DNA from: Bradyrhizobium sp. Ce-3
GTDB taxonomy: Bacteria > Pseudomonadota > Alphaproteobacteria > Rhizobiales > Xanthobacteraceae
Direction of reading: 5' to 3'
DNA length: 64,000 nt
Assembly (NCBI RefSeq): GCF_022835695.1
Contig: NZ_BQUV01000005.1
Span: forward strand, 62,001 to 126,000
The notes beneath the pieces are model-generated. The model searched no databases. It was not told the DNA's origin and worked only from the letters and a program-made list of their open reading frames with translations. The position numbers and the translations under genes are program-made. This document shows positions 17,742 to 29,060 of this stretch, piece by piece. Within the stretch, counting starts at the first letter, position 1. Each line of letters begins with the position of its first letter.

Positions 17742-18390
17742 AGCTTTCAAAGCTTAGGTTTAGCCCTCGTAACGGCCATCCGGCCAGCGGTCGCGTCTGT
17801 TCGACAACCGCATCGTTTGCTCCGCGCGGCCTTTCCCGATTTCGCTCACATCCTTCCTGCGTGTTCGTCTCGCGCGTGGCGCACTGTCCGCGCGTCCGGT
17901 GCCTGGCTCCTGGCGCGCAATTCCGCGACCGCTTTTCTGTCATGCGTCGGAGCCTGCGTGCTCTCATGTCGGATATTTCGTTCGATCGTGGTCCAGCCCG
18001 GCTGAAGTTCGTCGCGACAGGTCGATAGCCGCGTTGGCTCGGAGCGGTCTGAGCGGCGCGCGAGGTGCCGCCGGGGCGCGGGGCGCCCTGCGGCAACGGC
18101 GGTTGACAGGGGGAGGCGCCCACTTTAATCACCTGACTAATTAATCAATTAATTAAGGTCTGAAACCCTAGGGAAAGAATCCGCCTGATGCTGGCCGGCC
18201 ATCGATATCCGACGCTGCTTGCCCCGCGGGCGCGGCTTCACCGGGCTGGAAGGCCAGGCGCCTGTCGTCAGATCCTGCATGCAGTCCGCTCGCGCGCGCC
18301 GCACTTTGCGCGTCGCGGATCGGCGCGTCCTGCCCGAACCGGGGCGGGCTTCATTCACCCGTACGAAAAATGAGGAGCGAGGCGTAAACG
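17742..18390. other. Region without a recognised gene downstream of tRNA-Lys
   Basis: I see no supported gene in these 649 bases. Open frames on both strands lack family matches and ribosome sites. The one distinct feature is a short A/T-rich stretch near 18125-18165 (TTAATCACCTGACTAATTAA followed by TCAATTAATTAA), which contrasts with the surrounding GC. It may be the promoter of the IclR-type gene or a scar of lost DNA. There is no direct repeat of the tRNA 3' end that I could detect. Confidence 0.4.
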
Positions 18391-18813
18391 ATGGGACGTC
18401 GATCTGAGGTACTGATGGCGCAAGCCACCGCCGGCACCGACAACCGGCGCGTGATACAGGTGGTATCGCGCGCATTCGACATCGTGCGTTGCTTCGAAGG
18501 TCGAAGCATACGCCTCGGCAATCGCGAAATCGCCGATCGCTGCGGTCTTCCGCGATCGACGGTCTCCCGTCTTACCCTGACCCTCACCCAGATCGGCCAA
18601 TTGATCTACCTGCCGCAAGAGCAGAAGTATGCGCTCGGCCCTCACGCCGCCGCGCCGGGCGCCCCGTTGTTCGCGCAGAATTCTGACAAGCCGGACTGCG
18701 CCGACGAGCGGGAGCGCGAGACGACGCAATCGCCCATGCTGATCAACTCGCGGTACTTCGAAGATCAGCGCGGCCCAATTGCCGTGCCGCTCGCGGTGAC
18801 GCCACACCGCTGA
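18391..18813 (+). pseudogene. Truncated IclR-family regulator (HTH domain only)
   Basis: Residues about 20-90 match the IclR winged-helix domain: VIQVVSRAFDIVRCFEG, REIADRCGLPRSTVSRL and YLPQEQKYALGPHA. A full IclR protein has about 250 residues with a C-terminal GAF-like effector domain. Here the sequence departs from the family after residue 95 and ends at 140. No effector-domain remnant was found in the other frames before the thiolase gene. It may be a decayed regulator of the downstream CoA operon, or a stand-alone DNA-binding protein. ATG 18391 (after GGAGCGAGGCG) or ATG 18415 could start it. Confidence 0.6.
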
Positions 18814-18911
18814 CGCCTCGCCCTGTTCCGGGGTAGAACACGCAGCGGAAGTGCTCGGGACCAATCGGCACGAGCCCACAGTCAAGAAACATCCAAAGCA
18901 GAGGGAAACGC

Positions 18912-20162
<1,251 letters not shown>

Positions 20163-20180
20163 TCGCGAAAGGAATTTGCC

Positions 20181-20963
<783 letters not shown>

Positions 20964-20989
20964 GCGCCCGGCAACTGGAGACGAAAGCG

Positions 20990-21757
20990 ATGTCCGAAGA
21001 AACTCCGGTCCTCACTGAAGTCCGCGGACCGATCCTGATCATCACCCTGAACCGGCCGGAAGCCAAGAACGCGGCCAACCTTGCACTCTCCAAGGGCGTG
21101 GCCGCGGCGATCGACCGGCTCGACGCCGATGATGCGCTGAGCGTCGGCATCATCACCGGCGCCGGCGGCACGTTCTGCTCGGGCATGGACCTCAAGGGGT
21201 TTTTGAAGGGCGAGCGGCCGTCGATCCCCGGCCGCGGCTTCGCCGGCCTCACCGAGGCGCCGCCGAAGAAGCCGCTGATCGCGGCCGTTGACGGCTATGC
21301 GCTGGCCGGCGGGATGGAGATCGCGCTGTCGTGCGACATGATCGTCGCCAACCGCAACGCCAAGTTCGGCATCCCCGAGGTGAAGCGCGGGCTGGCGGCT
21401 GCGGCCGGCGGCCTGATCCGCATGCCGCGGCAAATGCCGATCCGTGTGGCGATGGAGTTCGCCCTGACGGGCGAGTTCTTCGGCGCCGAGCGTGCGCACC
21501 AGCTCGGTATCATCAACCGCGTGACCGACGGCCCGGCGCTCGACGCCGCGCTCGAACTGGCGGCCGCGATCGGCGCCAACGGCCCGCTCGCGGTCAGGGC
21601 ATCCAAGCAGGTGGTCGTCGAGTCCCGGCTCTGGTCGGAAGACCAGATGTGGAAGAAGCAGCAGGAGATCGTCGGCCCTGTCTTCGTCTCCGAGGATGCC
21701 CGCGAGGGTGCGGCTGCCTTTGCAGAAAAGCGCGCGCCGAACTGGAAGGGCAAGTAG
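20990..21757 (+). CDS. Enoyl-CoA hydratase / crotonase family protein
   Basis: The 255-residue crotonase-fold protein contains ILIITLNRPEAKNAAN, the oxyanion-hole region GAGGTFCSGMDLKGF and AVDGYALAGGMEIALSCD. It has KFGIPEVKRGLAAAAGG, where the Glu of the canonical hydratase pair is present. It should hydrate 2-enoyl-CoA or act on a related CoA ester. It is the third gene of the operon with thiolase and SDR, and transcription is cut by a strong terminator 22 bases after the stop. Confidence 0.92.
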   Translation: MSEETPVLTEVRGPILIITLNRPEAKNAANLALSKGVAAAIDRLDADDALSVGIITGAGGTFCSGMDLKGFLKGERPSIPGRGFAGLTEAPPKKPLIAAVDGYALAGGMEIALSCDMIVANRNAKFGIPEVKRGLAAAAGGLIRMPRQMPIRVAMEFALTGEFFGAERAHQLGIINRVTDGPALDAALELAAAIGANGPLAVRASKQVVVESRLWSEDQMWKKQQEIVGPVFVSEDAREGAAAFAEKRAPNWKGK

Positions 21758-21778
21758 CGCATCGCCTGTTTCGATGAC

Positions 21779-21823
21779 GGAGCGCCGGTTTTGATTGCAG
21801 CAGAACCGGCGCTCCATTTTTTT
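21779..21823 (+). terminator. Strong rho-independent terminator
   Basis: GGAGCGCCGGTT (21779-21790) pairs perfectly with AACCGGCGCTCC (21804-21815), followed by ATTTTTTT. It closes the thiolase-SDR-hydratase operon and separates it from the acyl-CoA dehydrogenase gene. Confidence 0.92.
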
Positions 21824-21881
21824 GTACCGGTGCCGCGCCGCACGCCGGCGGGGTTTCCATCAGAGCGCTATTGGGTGATTG

Positions 21882-23042
21882 ATGCGCAGCTTTACCGAAG
21901 ACCAGGTCATCTTCCGCGACTCCTACCGCAAGTTCCTCGCCAGCGAGATCACGCCGCATATGGAGGAGTGGCGAGAGGCCGGCATCGTCGATCGCAGCGC
22001 GTTCAAGAAGGCCGGCGACCTCGGCTTCCTGATGATCTGGCCCGAGGAAAAGTATGGCGGCATGGGCGACGAGGACTTCCGCTATGAGCAGATCATCATC
22101 GAGGAGACCGCGCGCTCCGGCTGCAAGGGCTGGTTCAACACGCTGCACAGCCGCCTGGTCGGCTCCTATTTCAAGCGCTTCGGCACCGAGGAGCAGCGCG
22201 ACCGCTTCCTGCCCAAATGCGTCAGCGGCGAGACCATCCTGGCGATCGCGATGACCGAGCCCGGGGCGGGCTCAGACCTCGCGGGCATGCGGACCACGGC
22301 TGAAGACAAGGGCGATCACTTCCTGCTCAACGGCTCGAAGACCTACATCTCCAACGGCATCAACTCCGACGTGGTGATCGTGGCCGCCAAACTCGCCGGT
22401 GCCGAGAAGAAGCACGCCATGGTGCTCCTGATCGTCGAGCGCGGCATGGAAGGTTTCGAGCGCGGCCGCAATCTGAAGAAGATGGGCATGCCGGCGCAGG
22501 ACACCGCCGAGCTGTTCTTCCAGAATGTGAAGGTGCCCAAGGCCAACGTACTGGGAGAACCGGGCAGGGGCTTCTACTATCTGATGGAGGGACTTGCCGA
22601 GGAGCGGCTGATCTCCGCGGTCGGATCGATCGCCAACGGCCGCAGGGCGTTCGACATCACGCGCACTTACGTGATGGATCGCAAGCTGTTCGGCAGGCCG
22701 CTTGCCGAACAGCAGAACACCCAGTTCCGCATGGCGGAGATGGATGCCGAAATCGACCTGGTGCAGGTCTATGTCGATCACTGCGTGACCGAGCACAATG
22801 CCGGACGCCTGACCAGCAACATGGGCGCCAAGGCCAAGATGATGTCGTCGGAAGTCGAGTGGAAGATGCTCGACCTCGGCGTCCAGCTGCATGGCGGCGC
22901 AGGCTATATGGATGAATATCCGATCAGCCGGATGTTCACCGACGCGCGCGTCAATCGGATCCTGGCCGGAAGCTCCGAGGTGATGCGGCTGATCATCGGC
23001 CGCGATGTCTTCTCGGAAAACTACAAGAGCATTCTGGACTAG
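21882..23042 (+). CDS. Acyl-CoA dehydrogenase
   Basis: This FAD enzyme introduces the trans-2 double bond into acyl-CoA. The 386 residues show the family order: N-terminal helical domain, FAD/substrate motif AIAMTEPGAGSDLAGMRTTA, GSKTYISNGINSDV, and RKLFGRPLAEQQNTQFRMAE. The C-terminal LHGGAGYMDEYPISRMFTDA and RILAGSSEVMRLIIGRD follow. The catalytic Glu would lie in the YMDEYP region typical of this subgroup. It starts at ATG 21882, after the terminator of the upstream operon, so it has its own promoter. It converges on the GntR-family gene. Confidence 0.93.
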   Translation: MRSFTEDQVIFRDSYRKFLASEITPHMEEWREAGIVDRSAFKKAGDLGFLMIWPEEKYGGMGDEDFRYEQIIIEETARSGCKGWFNTLHSRLVGSYFKRFGTEEQRDRFLPKCVSGETILAIAMTEPGAGSDLAGMRTTAEDKGDHFLLNGSKTYISNGINSDVVIVAAKLAGAEKKHAMVLLIVERGMEGFERGRNLKKMGMPAQDTAELFFQNVKVPKANVLGEPGRGFYYLMEGLAEERLISAVGSIANGRRAFDITRTYVMDRKLFGRPLAEQQNTQFRMAEMDAEIDLVQVYVDHCVTEHNAGRLTSNMGAKAKMMSSEVEWKMLDLGVQLHGGAGYMDEYPISRMFTDARVNRILAGSSEVMRLIIGRDVFSENYKSILD

Positions 23043-23059
23043 AGCGGGATCAACGTGCG

Positions 23060-23737
23060 TCAGCCGCGCGCCTGCCGCAGCGGCTCGCGCGCATGCTCCT
23101 TCGAGCGCATCAGCGCGTCGACGAAGATCGGCTCCCAGGAGCGGATGTGGCTGCGCAGCAGGGTCGGCAGCGCCTCGGTCTCGCCGGCGAGCGCGAGCTC
23201 GATCAGCCGGTAATGCTCGGGCACCGAGGCCTGCTGCCGCTCGTGGCCGGCGCGCGAGCTGATGCCGTAGAGCCGCATCTTGTCGCGCAGGCCCATCACC
23301 GTTTCGGTCAGGAGCTCGTTGCCGGCGGCGGCGATGAACGCGCGATGATAGTTGCGATCGGCCTCGAGATAGAGCTGGACGTCGTCGGTCTCGACGGCCC
23401 TGGCGATCTCATCGGCCCAGCCGCGCACGGCGGGTAGATCCTTCGGCGGATTGGCGGCGACCAGCACGGCGGCGTGCAGCTCCAGCACCTCGCGCATGTC
23501 GAACAGATTGCGCAGCTCGGTCAGCGACGGCTCGACCACCTTGAAGCCGCGGTTGCGCATCGGCTCGACCAGGCCGCCGCGGGCGAGCTCGAGCAGCGCT
23601 TCACGCACCGGCGTCGAGGAGACGCCGAGGCTCGCCGCCAGGCTCGGCACCGAGTACATCGTGCCCGGAAGGCTCTGGCCGGAAATGATCTCGGCGCGCA
23701 CCCGCTGCAGCACCTGTTCGCGCAAATTCTGGTCCAT
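23060..23737 (-). CDS. GntR-family regulator, FCD subfamily
   Basis: The 225-residue product has an N-terminal winged helix (QVLQRVRAEIISGQSLPG, VPSLAASLGVSSTPVREALL) and a C-terminal FCD helical bundle. The FCD domain has the metal/ligand pattern RNYHRAFIAAAGN and later HYRLIELALAGE. FCD regulators respond to small organic acids. ATG 23737 is preferred; a TTG at 23806 would lengthen it. The upstream region towards the molybdoenzyme gene carries a 36-base dyad, so this protein probably represses its own gene and the divergent molybdoenzyme-atoE genes until the substrate appears. Confidence 0.9.
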   Translation of the reverse strand: MDQNLREQVLQRVRAEIISGQSLPGTMYSVPSLAASLGVSSTPVREALLELARGGLVEPMRNRGFKVVEPSLTELRNLFDMREVLELHAAVLVAANPPKDLPAVRGWADEIARAVETDDVQLYLEADRNYHRAFIAAAGNELLTETVMGLRDKMRLYGISSRAGHERQQASVPEHYRLIELALAGETEALPTLLRSHIRSWEPIFVDALMRSKEHAREPLRQARG

Positions 23738-23816
23738 GGGTGGTCGCAGCCGCCTCTCGTCGGGAACCCCGATTCGTCCCTGATTATTACTTAGCCTTGA
23801 CTGCAACGGTAGCGTA

Positions 23817-23852
23817 TGACGTAAATGTGTAACGCATTACATAGATGCGTCA
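23817..23852. promoter_or_regulatory. Dyad operator between gntR-type gene and molybdoenzyme gene
   Basis: The core TGTAACGCATTACA (23828-23841) has perfect 5-base arms TGTAA/TTACA. The symmetry extends outward: TGACG (23817-23821) mirrors CGTCA (23848-23852), with 12 of 17 positions per half conserved. The dyad is centred 46 bases before the GTG start of the fusion enzyme. Size and half-site spacing fit a GntR/FCD dimer site. Confidence 0.65.
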
Positions 23853-23880
23853 CAAGGACTGACGTGATGAAGGGACGGCG

Positions 23881-26800
23881 GTGAAACAGCGGCTACCCGG
23901 CTATTGCACGCTTTGTCGCTCGCGCTGCGGTTCTGTCACCGTGGTCGAAGACGGATGCGTTGTCGGTGTGGAGGTATTAAATAACCACCCGACCGGTGGT
24001 GCGCTCTGCGCCAAGGGCCGGGCCGCCCCGGAAATCGTCGCCAGCCCGCGCCGACTGACCGTGCCGCTGAAGCGGACCCGGCCGCGTGATGCCGCCGACC
24101 CCGGCTGGGTCGAGGTGTCCTGGGACGAGGCGCTGACCGAGATCGCGGACAAGCTCGGCAGGATCCGCGCCGAGAGCGGCGCCGAGGCGGTGGCATTCGG
24201 CGTCACCACCCCGAGCGGCACGCCGATGGTCGACAGCTTCGAGTGGGTCGAGCGCTTCATCCGCGGCTTTGGCAGTCCCAATTTGATCTACGCTGTCGAG
24301 ATCTGCGGCTGGCACAAGGACTATGCGCATGCGCTGACCTTCGGTCGCGGTATCGGCTTTCCCGATTACGACAATGCCGATGCGATCATCCTGTGGGGCC
24401 ACAATCCTGCGCGCACCTGGCTCGCCCAGGCGACGCGGATCGCCGATGCGCGGCGGCGCGGCGCCAAGGTTGTCGTCGTCGATCCCAAGCCGAACGGCTC
24501 GGGCCAGCAGGCCGATCTGTGGCTGCGCATCCGCCCCGGTGCCGACGGCGCGCTTGCGATGGGGGCGATCCGTCATCTCATCGCGACCGGCAACTTCGAT
24601 GCGGATTTCGTCGACCAATGGACCAATGCATCGCTGCTGGTCGATCGTGCCACCGGGCGCTTCCTGCGCGCCGATGCGTTGTGGCCGGATGGCGCGTCGG
24701 ATGCTTTCGTTCGTCTCGATGCGTCGGGCTCGCCGGTGCCTTGCGACACGCGCTACGCGCCGGAGAGCTGTGGCCGGATGCGCGGCGCGCTATCGATCCG
24801 TGCACGCGACGGCCGGATGATCGCGGCGGCAACCGCGTTCGAACTGCTCGCCGAGCGCGCCGCGCCTTACACGCCGGCGCGCGTGGCGGAGCTGACCTGG
24901 CTGCCTGTCGAGGACATCGACGCATTCAACGCGCTGCTCGCCGCCCGGCCGCGGCTGGCCTATCATTCCTGGACCGGCGTCGGCCAGCACACCAATGCTA
25001 CGGCGATCGAGCGCGCGATCGCGTCGCTGTATGCGCTGACCGGTGCCTGCGATCGGCCCGGCGGCAATCGCTGGCCGGTGCCGCCGCCGACGCGTCCGCT
25101 CAACGACTACAACATCCTGCCGCCGGAGCAGCAGGCCAAGGCGCTAGGCATTGCCGAACTGCCGCTCGGTCCGCCGGCGAAGGGCTGGATCACCGCGCGC
25201 GATTTCAGCCGGGCCGTGCTCGAGGGCGAGCCTTATAAAGTACGTGCGCTGGTCGCCTTCGGCACCAACTTCGTCGTTTCGCAGGGTCATTCCGAGCGCA
25301 ACCGCGCGGCGCTGAACGCGCTGGAATTCCAGGTTCATATCGACATGTTCATGAACCCGACGGCGGAGAGCGCCGATTTCGTCTTGCCGGCCAGCACGCC
25401 GTGGGAACGCGACGCGCTCAAGATCGGGTTCGAGATCACGCAGCAAGCCGTCGAGACCGTGCAGTTTCGCCCGCGCATGGTCGAGCCGATCGGTGAAGTG
25501 AAGGCCGATTACGAGATCGCCGCCGCGCTGGCGCTCAAGCTCGGCATGGGCAATCTGTTCTTCGGCGGCGACATCAAGGCCGGGTGGGATTATCAGCTGG
25601 CGCCGCTCGGAATCGGCATTGAGGATTTACGCGACCATCCTGAGGGCCGGCGCTTCCCGCAGACCTTCCGCGACGAAAAATATGCCGTCACCCGCGAGGA
25701 TGGCACCGTGGCGGGCTTCGCAACGCCGACCCGCCGGGTCGAGATCTACTCAGAGCTGATGCTGGGACATGGGCATGACCCGTTGCCCGATCACGTCGAA
25801 CCGGCCGGCAGCCCGCTGACGACCGCGGCGGACCAACGCTTTCCGCTGGTGCTTTCGACCGCCAAGAGCGGCTGGTTCGTTCACTCCTCGCATCGGCATA
25901 TCGCCTCGTTGCGGCGCAAGTCGCCGGATCCGGCGGTCGAAATCAGTCCGCAACTCGCGGCGCGGCGCGGGCTTGTGGAGGGCGACTGGGCTGTGGTGGA
26001 GACACAAGGCGGTGCCGTGCGTCTCAAGGTGCGTCTCAACGCGGCGCTTGACGATCGCGTCGTCGTCGCCGAATTCGGCTGGTGGGAGGATTGTCCGCCG
26101 CTCGGCCGCGATCGGTCCGCGACGTCAGGCATCTGCACGCGCAACATCAACGCCGTGCTGCACGACGATGCGCGCGATCCCGTCAGCGGCTCGGTCCCGC
26201 TGCGCGCGATCGTCTGTGAGATCAGGCGCGACGCCGTGGCAAGCCGCGGCGTCTGGAGCGGCCAGCGCCGCTTCACGGTCGCTGCGCGCCGGGCCGAGGC
26301 CGGCAACGTCATCGCCCTCAGTCTGCAGCCGATTGACGGCGGCCCGCTGCCCGACTTCCTGCCGGGCCAGCACGTGATGATCTCGCTGCCGGGCGCTGCG
26401 GAGGCGCGCGCGTACTCGCTGACCGGATCGGGCGATCTGCCGGACGCGCTGTCGATCGCGGTGAAGGGACGTTTCTCCAACGAAGCACGGCGCGACGACG
26501 CACCGTTCTTCATGCCGGATCGTCTGCATGGTCTTGCCATCGGCGACGAGGTTCTCCTGGAGCCGCCGGGTGGCATCTTCACGCCGCCATTGAAGGGACC
26601 GCGGCCGCTGGTCTTCCTCGCGGCCGGCATCGGCATCACGCCGTTCATCAGCCATCTCGAGACGCTGCAACAGGTGGCACAACAGGATCGGGTTGGTGAC
26701 GTGCTGCTGCTCCACGGCTGCCGCAGCGGCCGCGAGCATCCGTTCGCGCGGCGGCTTGCGGAACTGGAAGCCACGACGCCGGGGTTGACGCGGGTGACGT

Positions 26801-27282
26801 TCTATTCGGCCCGGCTCGCGCAGGACCCGGTCTACTCTCCGTCACTGCGTGAGGGACGCCTCGATCTCGAACAGGTCAAGCCGCTGCTGGCGCGCCGACC
26901 GCTGGTCTACATCTGCGGCTCGCCGGATTTCGTCACAGCGCAGATCGAGGCTGTGAGCGCGCTCGGCGTGCCGCGCTTCGATATCTTCGCCGAAAGCTTC
27001 GTGTCGCCGCCCGCGGTGCCGGGCGATCTTGCGCCGCGCACCATCCGGCTTGCGGGCAGCAAGCAGAGCTTTTCGTGGGCACCGGAGCAGGGGACGCTGC
27101 TCGACGCGGCGAGCGCTGCCGGCATCGCGCTGCCGAGCGGCTGCCGTGTCGGGCAATGCGAAAGCTGCGCGGTCGAGGTCGTGGATGGGGAGTTTACCCA
27201 TCTCGGCCCCGTCGATGGCAGCGAGGGACAGTGCCTCGCCTGCCAGGCCGTGCCGCTCACCGATCTGACGCTCGCGCTTTGA
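23881..27282 (+). CDS. Fused molybdopterin oxidoreductase - flavin reductase - 2Fe-2S protein
   Basis: This single 1133-residue chain appears to hold a full electron path. Residues 1 to about 750 are a bis-MGD oxidoreductase with an N-terminal 4Fe-4S site (C9, C12, C16, C43) and a possible metal ligand in VEICGWHKDY. About 790-1020 is a ferredoxin-NADP reductase-type module with the FAD motif ARAYSLTGSG, the nucleotide-binding FLAAGIGITPFISHLE and YICGSPDFV. The C-terminus is a plant-type 2Fe-2S domain (SGCRVGQCESCAVEVVDG ... QCLAC). No Tat signal is seen, so it is cytoplasmic. GTG 23881 is the likely start. The substrate is unknown; the atoE-type transporter 50 bases downstream suggests a small carboxylate or CoA-related compound. 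Confidence 0.85.
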   Translation: MKQRLPGYCTLCRSRCGSVTVVEDGCVVGVEVLNNHPTGGALCAKGRAAPEIVASPRRLTVPLKRTRPRDAADPGWVEVSWDEALTEIADKLGRIRAESGAEAVAFGVTTPSGTPMVDSFEWVERFIRGFGSPNLIYAVEICGWHKDYAHALTFGRGIGFPDYDNADAIILWGHNPARTWLAQATRIADARRRGAKVVVVDPKPNGSGQQADLWLRIRPGADGALAMGAIRHLIATGNFDADFVDQWTNASLLVDRATGRFLRADALWPDGASDAFVRLDASGSPVPCDTRYAPESCGRMRGALSIRARDGRMIAAATAFELLAERAAPYTPARVAELTWLPVEDIDAFNALLAARPRLAYHSWTGVGQHTNATAIERAIASLYALTGACDRPGGNRWPVPPPTRPLNDYNILPPEQQAKALGIAELPLGPPAKGWITARDFSRAVLEGEPYKVRALVAFGTNFVVSQGHSERNRAALNALEFQVHIDMFMNPTAESADFVLPASTPWERDALKIGFEITQQAVETVQFRPRMVEPIGEVKADYEIAAALALKLGMGNLFFGGDIKAGWDYQLAPLGIGIEDLRDHPEGRRFPQTFRDEKYAVTREDGTVAGFATPTRRVEIYSELMLGHGHDPLPDHVEPAGSPLTTAADQRFPLVLSTAKSGWFVHSSHRHIASLRRKSPDPAVEISPQLAARRGLVEGDWAVVETQGGAVRLKVRLNAALDDRVVVAEFGWWEDCPPLGRDRSATSGICTRNINAVLHDDARDPVSGSVPLRAIVCEIRRDAVASRGVWSGQRRFTVAARRAEAGNVIALSLQPIDGGPLPDFLPGQHVMISLPGAAEARAYSLTGSGDLPDALSIAVKGRFSNEARRDDAPFFMPDRLHGLAIGDEVLLEPPGGIFTPPLKGPRPLVFLAAGIGITPFISHLETLQQVAQQDRVGDVLLLHGCRSGREHPFARRLAELEATTPGLTRVTFYSARLAQDPVYSPSLREGRLDLEQVKPLLARRPLVYICGSPDFVTAQIEAVSALGVPRFDIFAESFVSPPAVPGDLAPRTIRLAGSKQSFSWAPEQGTLLDAASAAGIALPSGCRVGQCESCAVEVVDGEFTHLGPVDGSEGQCLACQAVPLTDLTLAL

Positions 27283-27332
27283 TGACCAATCGAGATTGAA
27301 GACGAACCGCATCACCGGAAGGGGACAGATTA

Positions 27333-28787
27333 ATGACGAACGCCACGCACGATCAAACCATAGACTTGCGAAAACCTGTCGCGGACAACATCATCGCGCG
27401 CTTTTCGCAAGCCCTGGTGGCGTTCGCGGAACGTTGGTTTCCGGATGCGTATGTCTTCGTCCTGATCGCCGTGATCGCGGTGGCGGCAGGCGCGATCCTG
27501 CATGGCGGCTCGCCGCTTGCCGTCAGCCGCGCGTTTGGCGACGGGTTCTGGAATTTGATTCCGTTCACGATGCAGATGGCGCTGGTCGCGATCGGCGGCT
27601 ATGTCGTGGCGATGTCGCCGCCGGTTGCGGCCGTGCTGGCGCGGCTCGCGAGCGTGCCGAAGACCGGGCGCGGCGCCGTGGTCTTTGTCGGCGTGCTCAG
27701 CATCTTTCTCTCGCTGCTGAACTGGGGCCTGAGCCTGATCTTCTCCGGCCTGCTGGTGCGGGAGATCGCGCGGCGCACGGACATCCGGCTCGACTATCGG
27801 GCGGCCGGCGCGGCCGGCTATCTCGGGCTCGGCTGCGGCTTCACCCTCGGCATCACGTCATCAGCCGCGCAGCTCCAGGCCAATGCCGGCAGCATTCCGG
27901 CATCGCTGCTGCCGATCACCGGTGTGATCGGCTTCTCGGAGACCATCCTGACCTGGCAGAACATGGTCACCGTCGTGATGGTGACCGTGGTGTCGGCGGC
28001 GATCTGCTACTTCACCACGCCGGCGCCCGAGCAGGCGAAGACCGCGGAGGACCTCGGCGTTGCGCTCGGCGATGACCGTATCGAGGCCAGGAAGCCGGCC
28101 CGTCCCGGCGACTGGCTCGAGTTCAGCCCGCTGCTGACGATCCTGATCGCGCTGCTTGCCGCCGGCTGGCTGTGGCAGACGTTCCAGTCCGGTAATCCGC
28201 TGATTACGCTGTCGGGGCTCAACACCTACAACTTCGTCTTCCTCATTCTCGGCATCGTGCTGCACTGGCGGCCGCGCAGCCTGGTCGAGTCCTTCTCCAA
28301 GGCGATGCCGAGCGTCTCCGGCGTGCTGCTGCAGTTTCCGTTCTATGCCGGCGTCGCGCAGATCCTGACCAAGGTGCCGAACAGCAGCGGCACCACGCTG
28401 TCGGACACGATCGCGCACTGGTTCGTCGGCGCCTCCAGCAATTCCACCGTGTTCTCGTTCCTGGTCGGAATCTATTCGGCGCTGCTCGGCTTCTTCGTGC
28501 CGTCGGCCGGCGGCAAGTGGATCATCGAGGCGCCCTACATCATGAAGGCGGCCAACGACATCGGCGCGCATCTCGGCTGGACCGTGATGGTCTACAACAT
28601 CGCCGAGACGCTGCCGAACTTCATCAACCCGTTCTGGATGCTGCCGCTGCTTGGCATTCTCGGCCTGAAGTCGAAGGATCTGATCGGCTATACATCGGTG
28701 CAGTTCTTCATCCACTTCCCGATCGTGATGCTGCTCGCTGCGATCCTGATGGCGACCTTCACCTATCACCCGCCGATCCTGCCCTGA
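27333..28787 (+). CDS. atoE: AtoE-type short-chain fatty acid transporter
   Basis: The 484-residue membrane protein has about 12 hydrophobic segments. It resembles the AtoE/short-chain fatty acid transporter family: RWFPDAYVFVLIAVIAVAAG, NWGLSLIFSGLLVREIARR, GLGCGFTLGITSSAAQLQAN, FVPSAGGKWIIEAPYIMKAA and an NPFWMLPLLGILGLKSKDLI stretch. AtoE members take up acetoacetate or short fatty acids. It follows the fused molybdoenzyme and probably shares its promoter and GntR control. With the beta-oxidation genes nearby it supports uptake and degradation of a short acid. Confidence 0.9.
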   Translation: MTNATHDQTIDLRKPVADNIIARFSQALVAFAERWFPDAYVFVLIAVIAVAAGAILHGGSPLAVSRAFGDGFWNLIPFTMQMALVAIGGYVVAMSPPVAAVLARLASVPKTGRGAVVFVGVLSIFLSLLNWGLSLIFSGLLVREIARRTDIRLDYRAAGAAGYLGLGCGFTLGITSSAAQLQANAGSIPASLLPITGVIGFSETILTWQNMVTVVMVTVVSAAICYFTTPAPEQAKTAEDLGVALGDDRIEARKPARPGDWLEFSPLLTILIALLAAGWLWQTFQSGNPLITLSGLNTYNFVFLILGIVLHWRPRSLVESFSKAMPSVSGVLLQFPFYAGVAQILTKVPNSSGTTLSDTIAHWFVGASSNSTVFSFLVGIYSALLGFFVPSAGGKWIIEAPYIMKAANDIGAHLGWTVMVYNIAETLPNFINPFWMLPLLGILGLKSKDLIGYTSVQFFIHFPIVMLLAAILMATFTYHPPILP

Positions 28788-28798
28788 GCGCGCGCGGT

Positions 28799-28823
28799 CG
28801 GGCACCGGGACGCAGGGTGCCCG
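28799..28823 (+). terminator. Hairpin after the atoE-type gene
   Basis: CGGGCACC (28799-28806) pairs with GGTGCCCG (28816-28823), 11 bases after the atoE stop codon. There is no U-tract. Confidence 0.5.
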
Positions 28824-29060
28824 GCCAAGGTACGCCAATTCGATCGTCGACACCCGGCATTACCAAAACTGTGCTGTTTTCTCGCCCGTCGCGAATGAGG
28901 TATCGCGCCGGGCGGTTATCTTTGGTCAGCCATTTCATTGACCGTGACGCGGTTCGGCCGGATATTGCTGCGCGATATCCCGCGTTGTTCAAGGCCACCG
29001 CAATGAGACACGACCACCGCAGCTTGATGTGCGACATGCGAAACTGCATGCAGCATCGCT

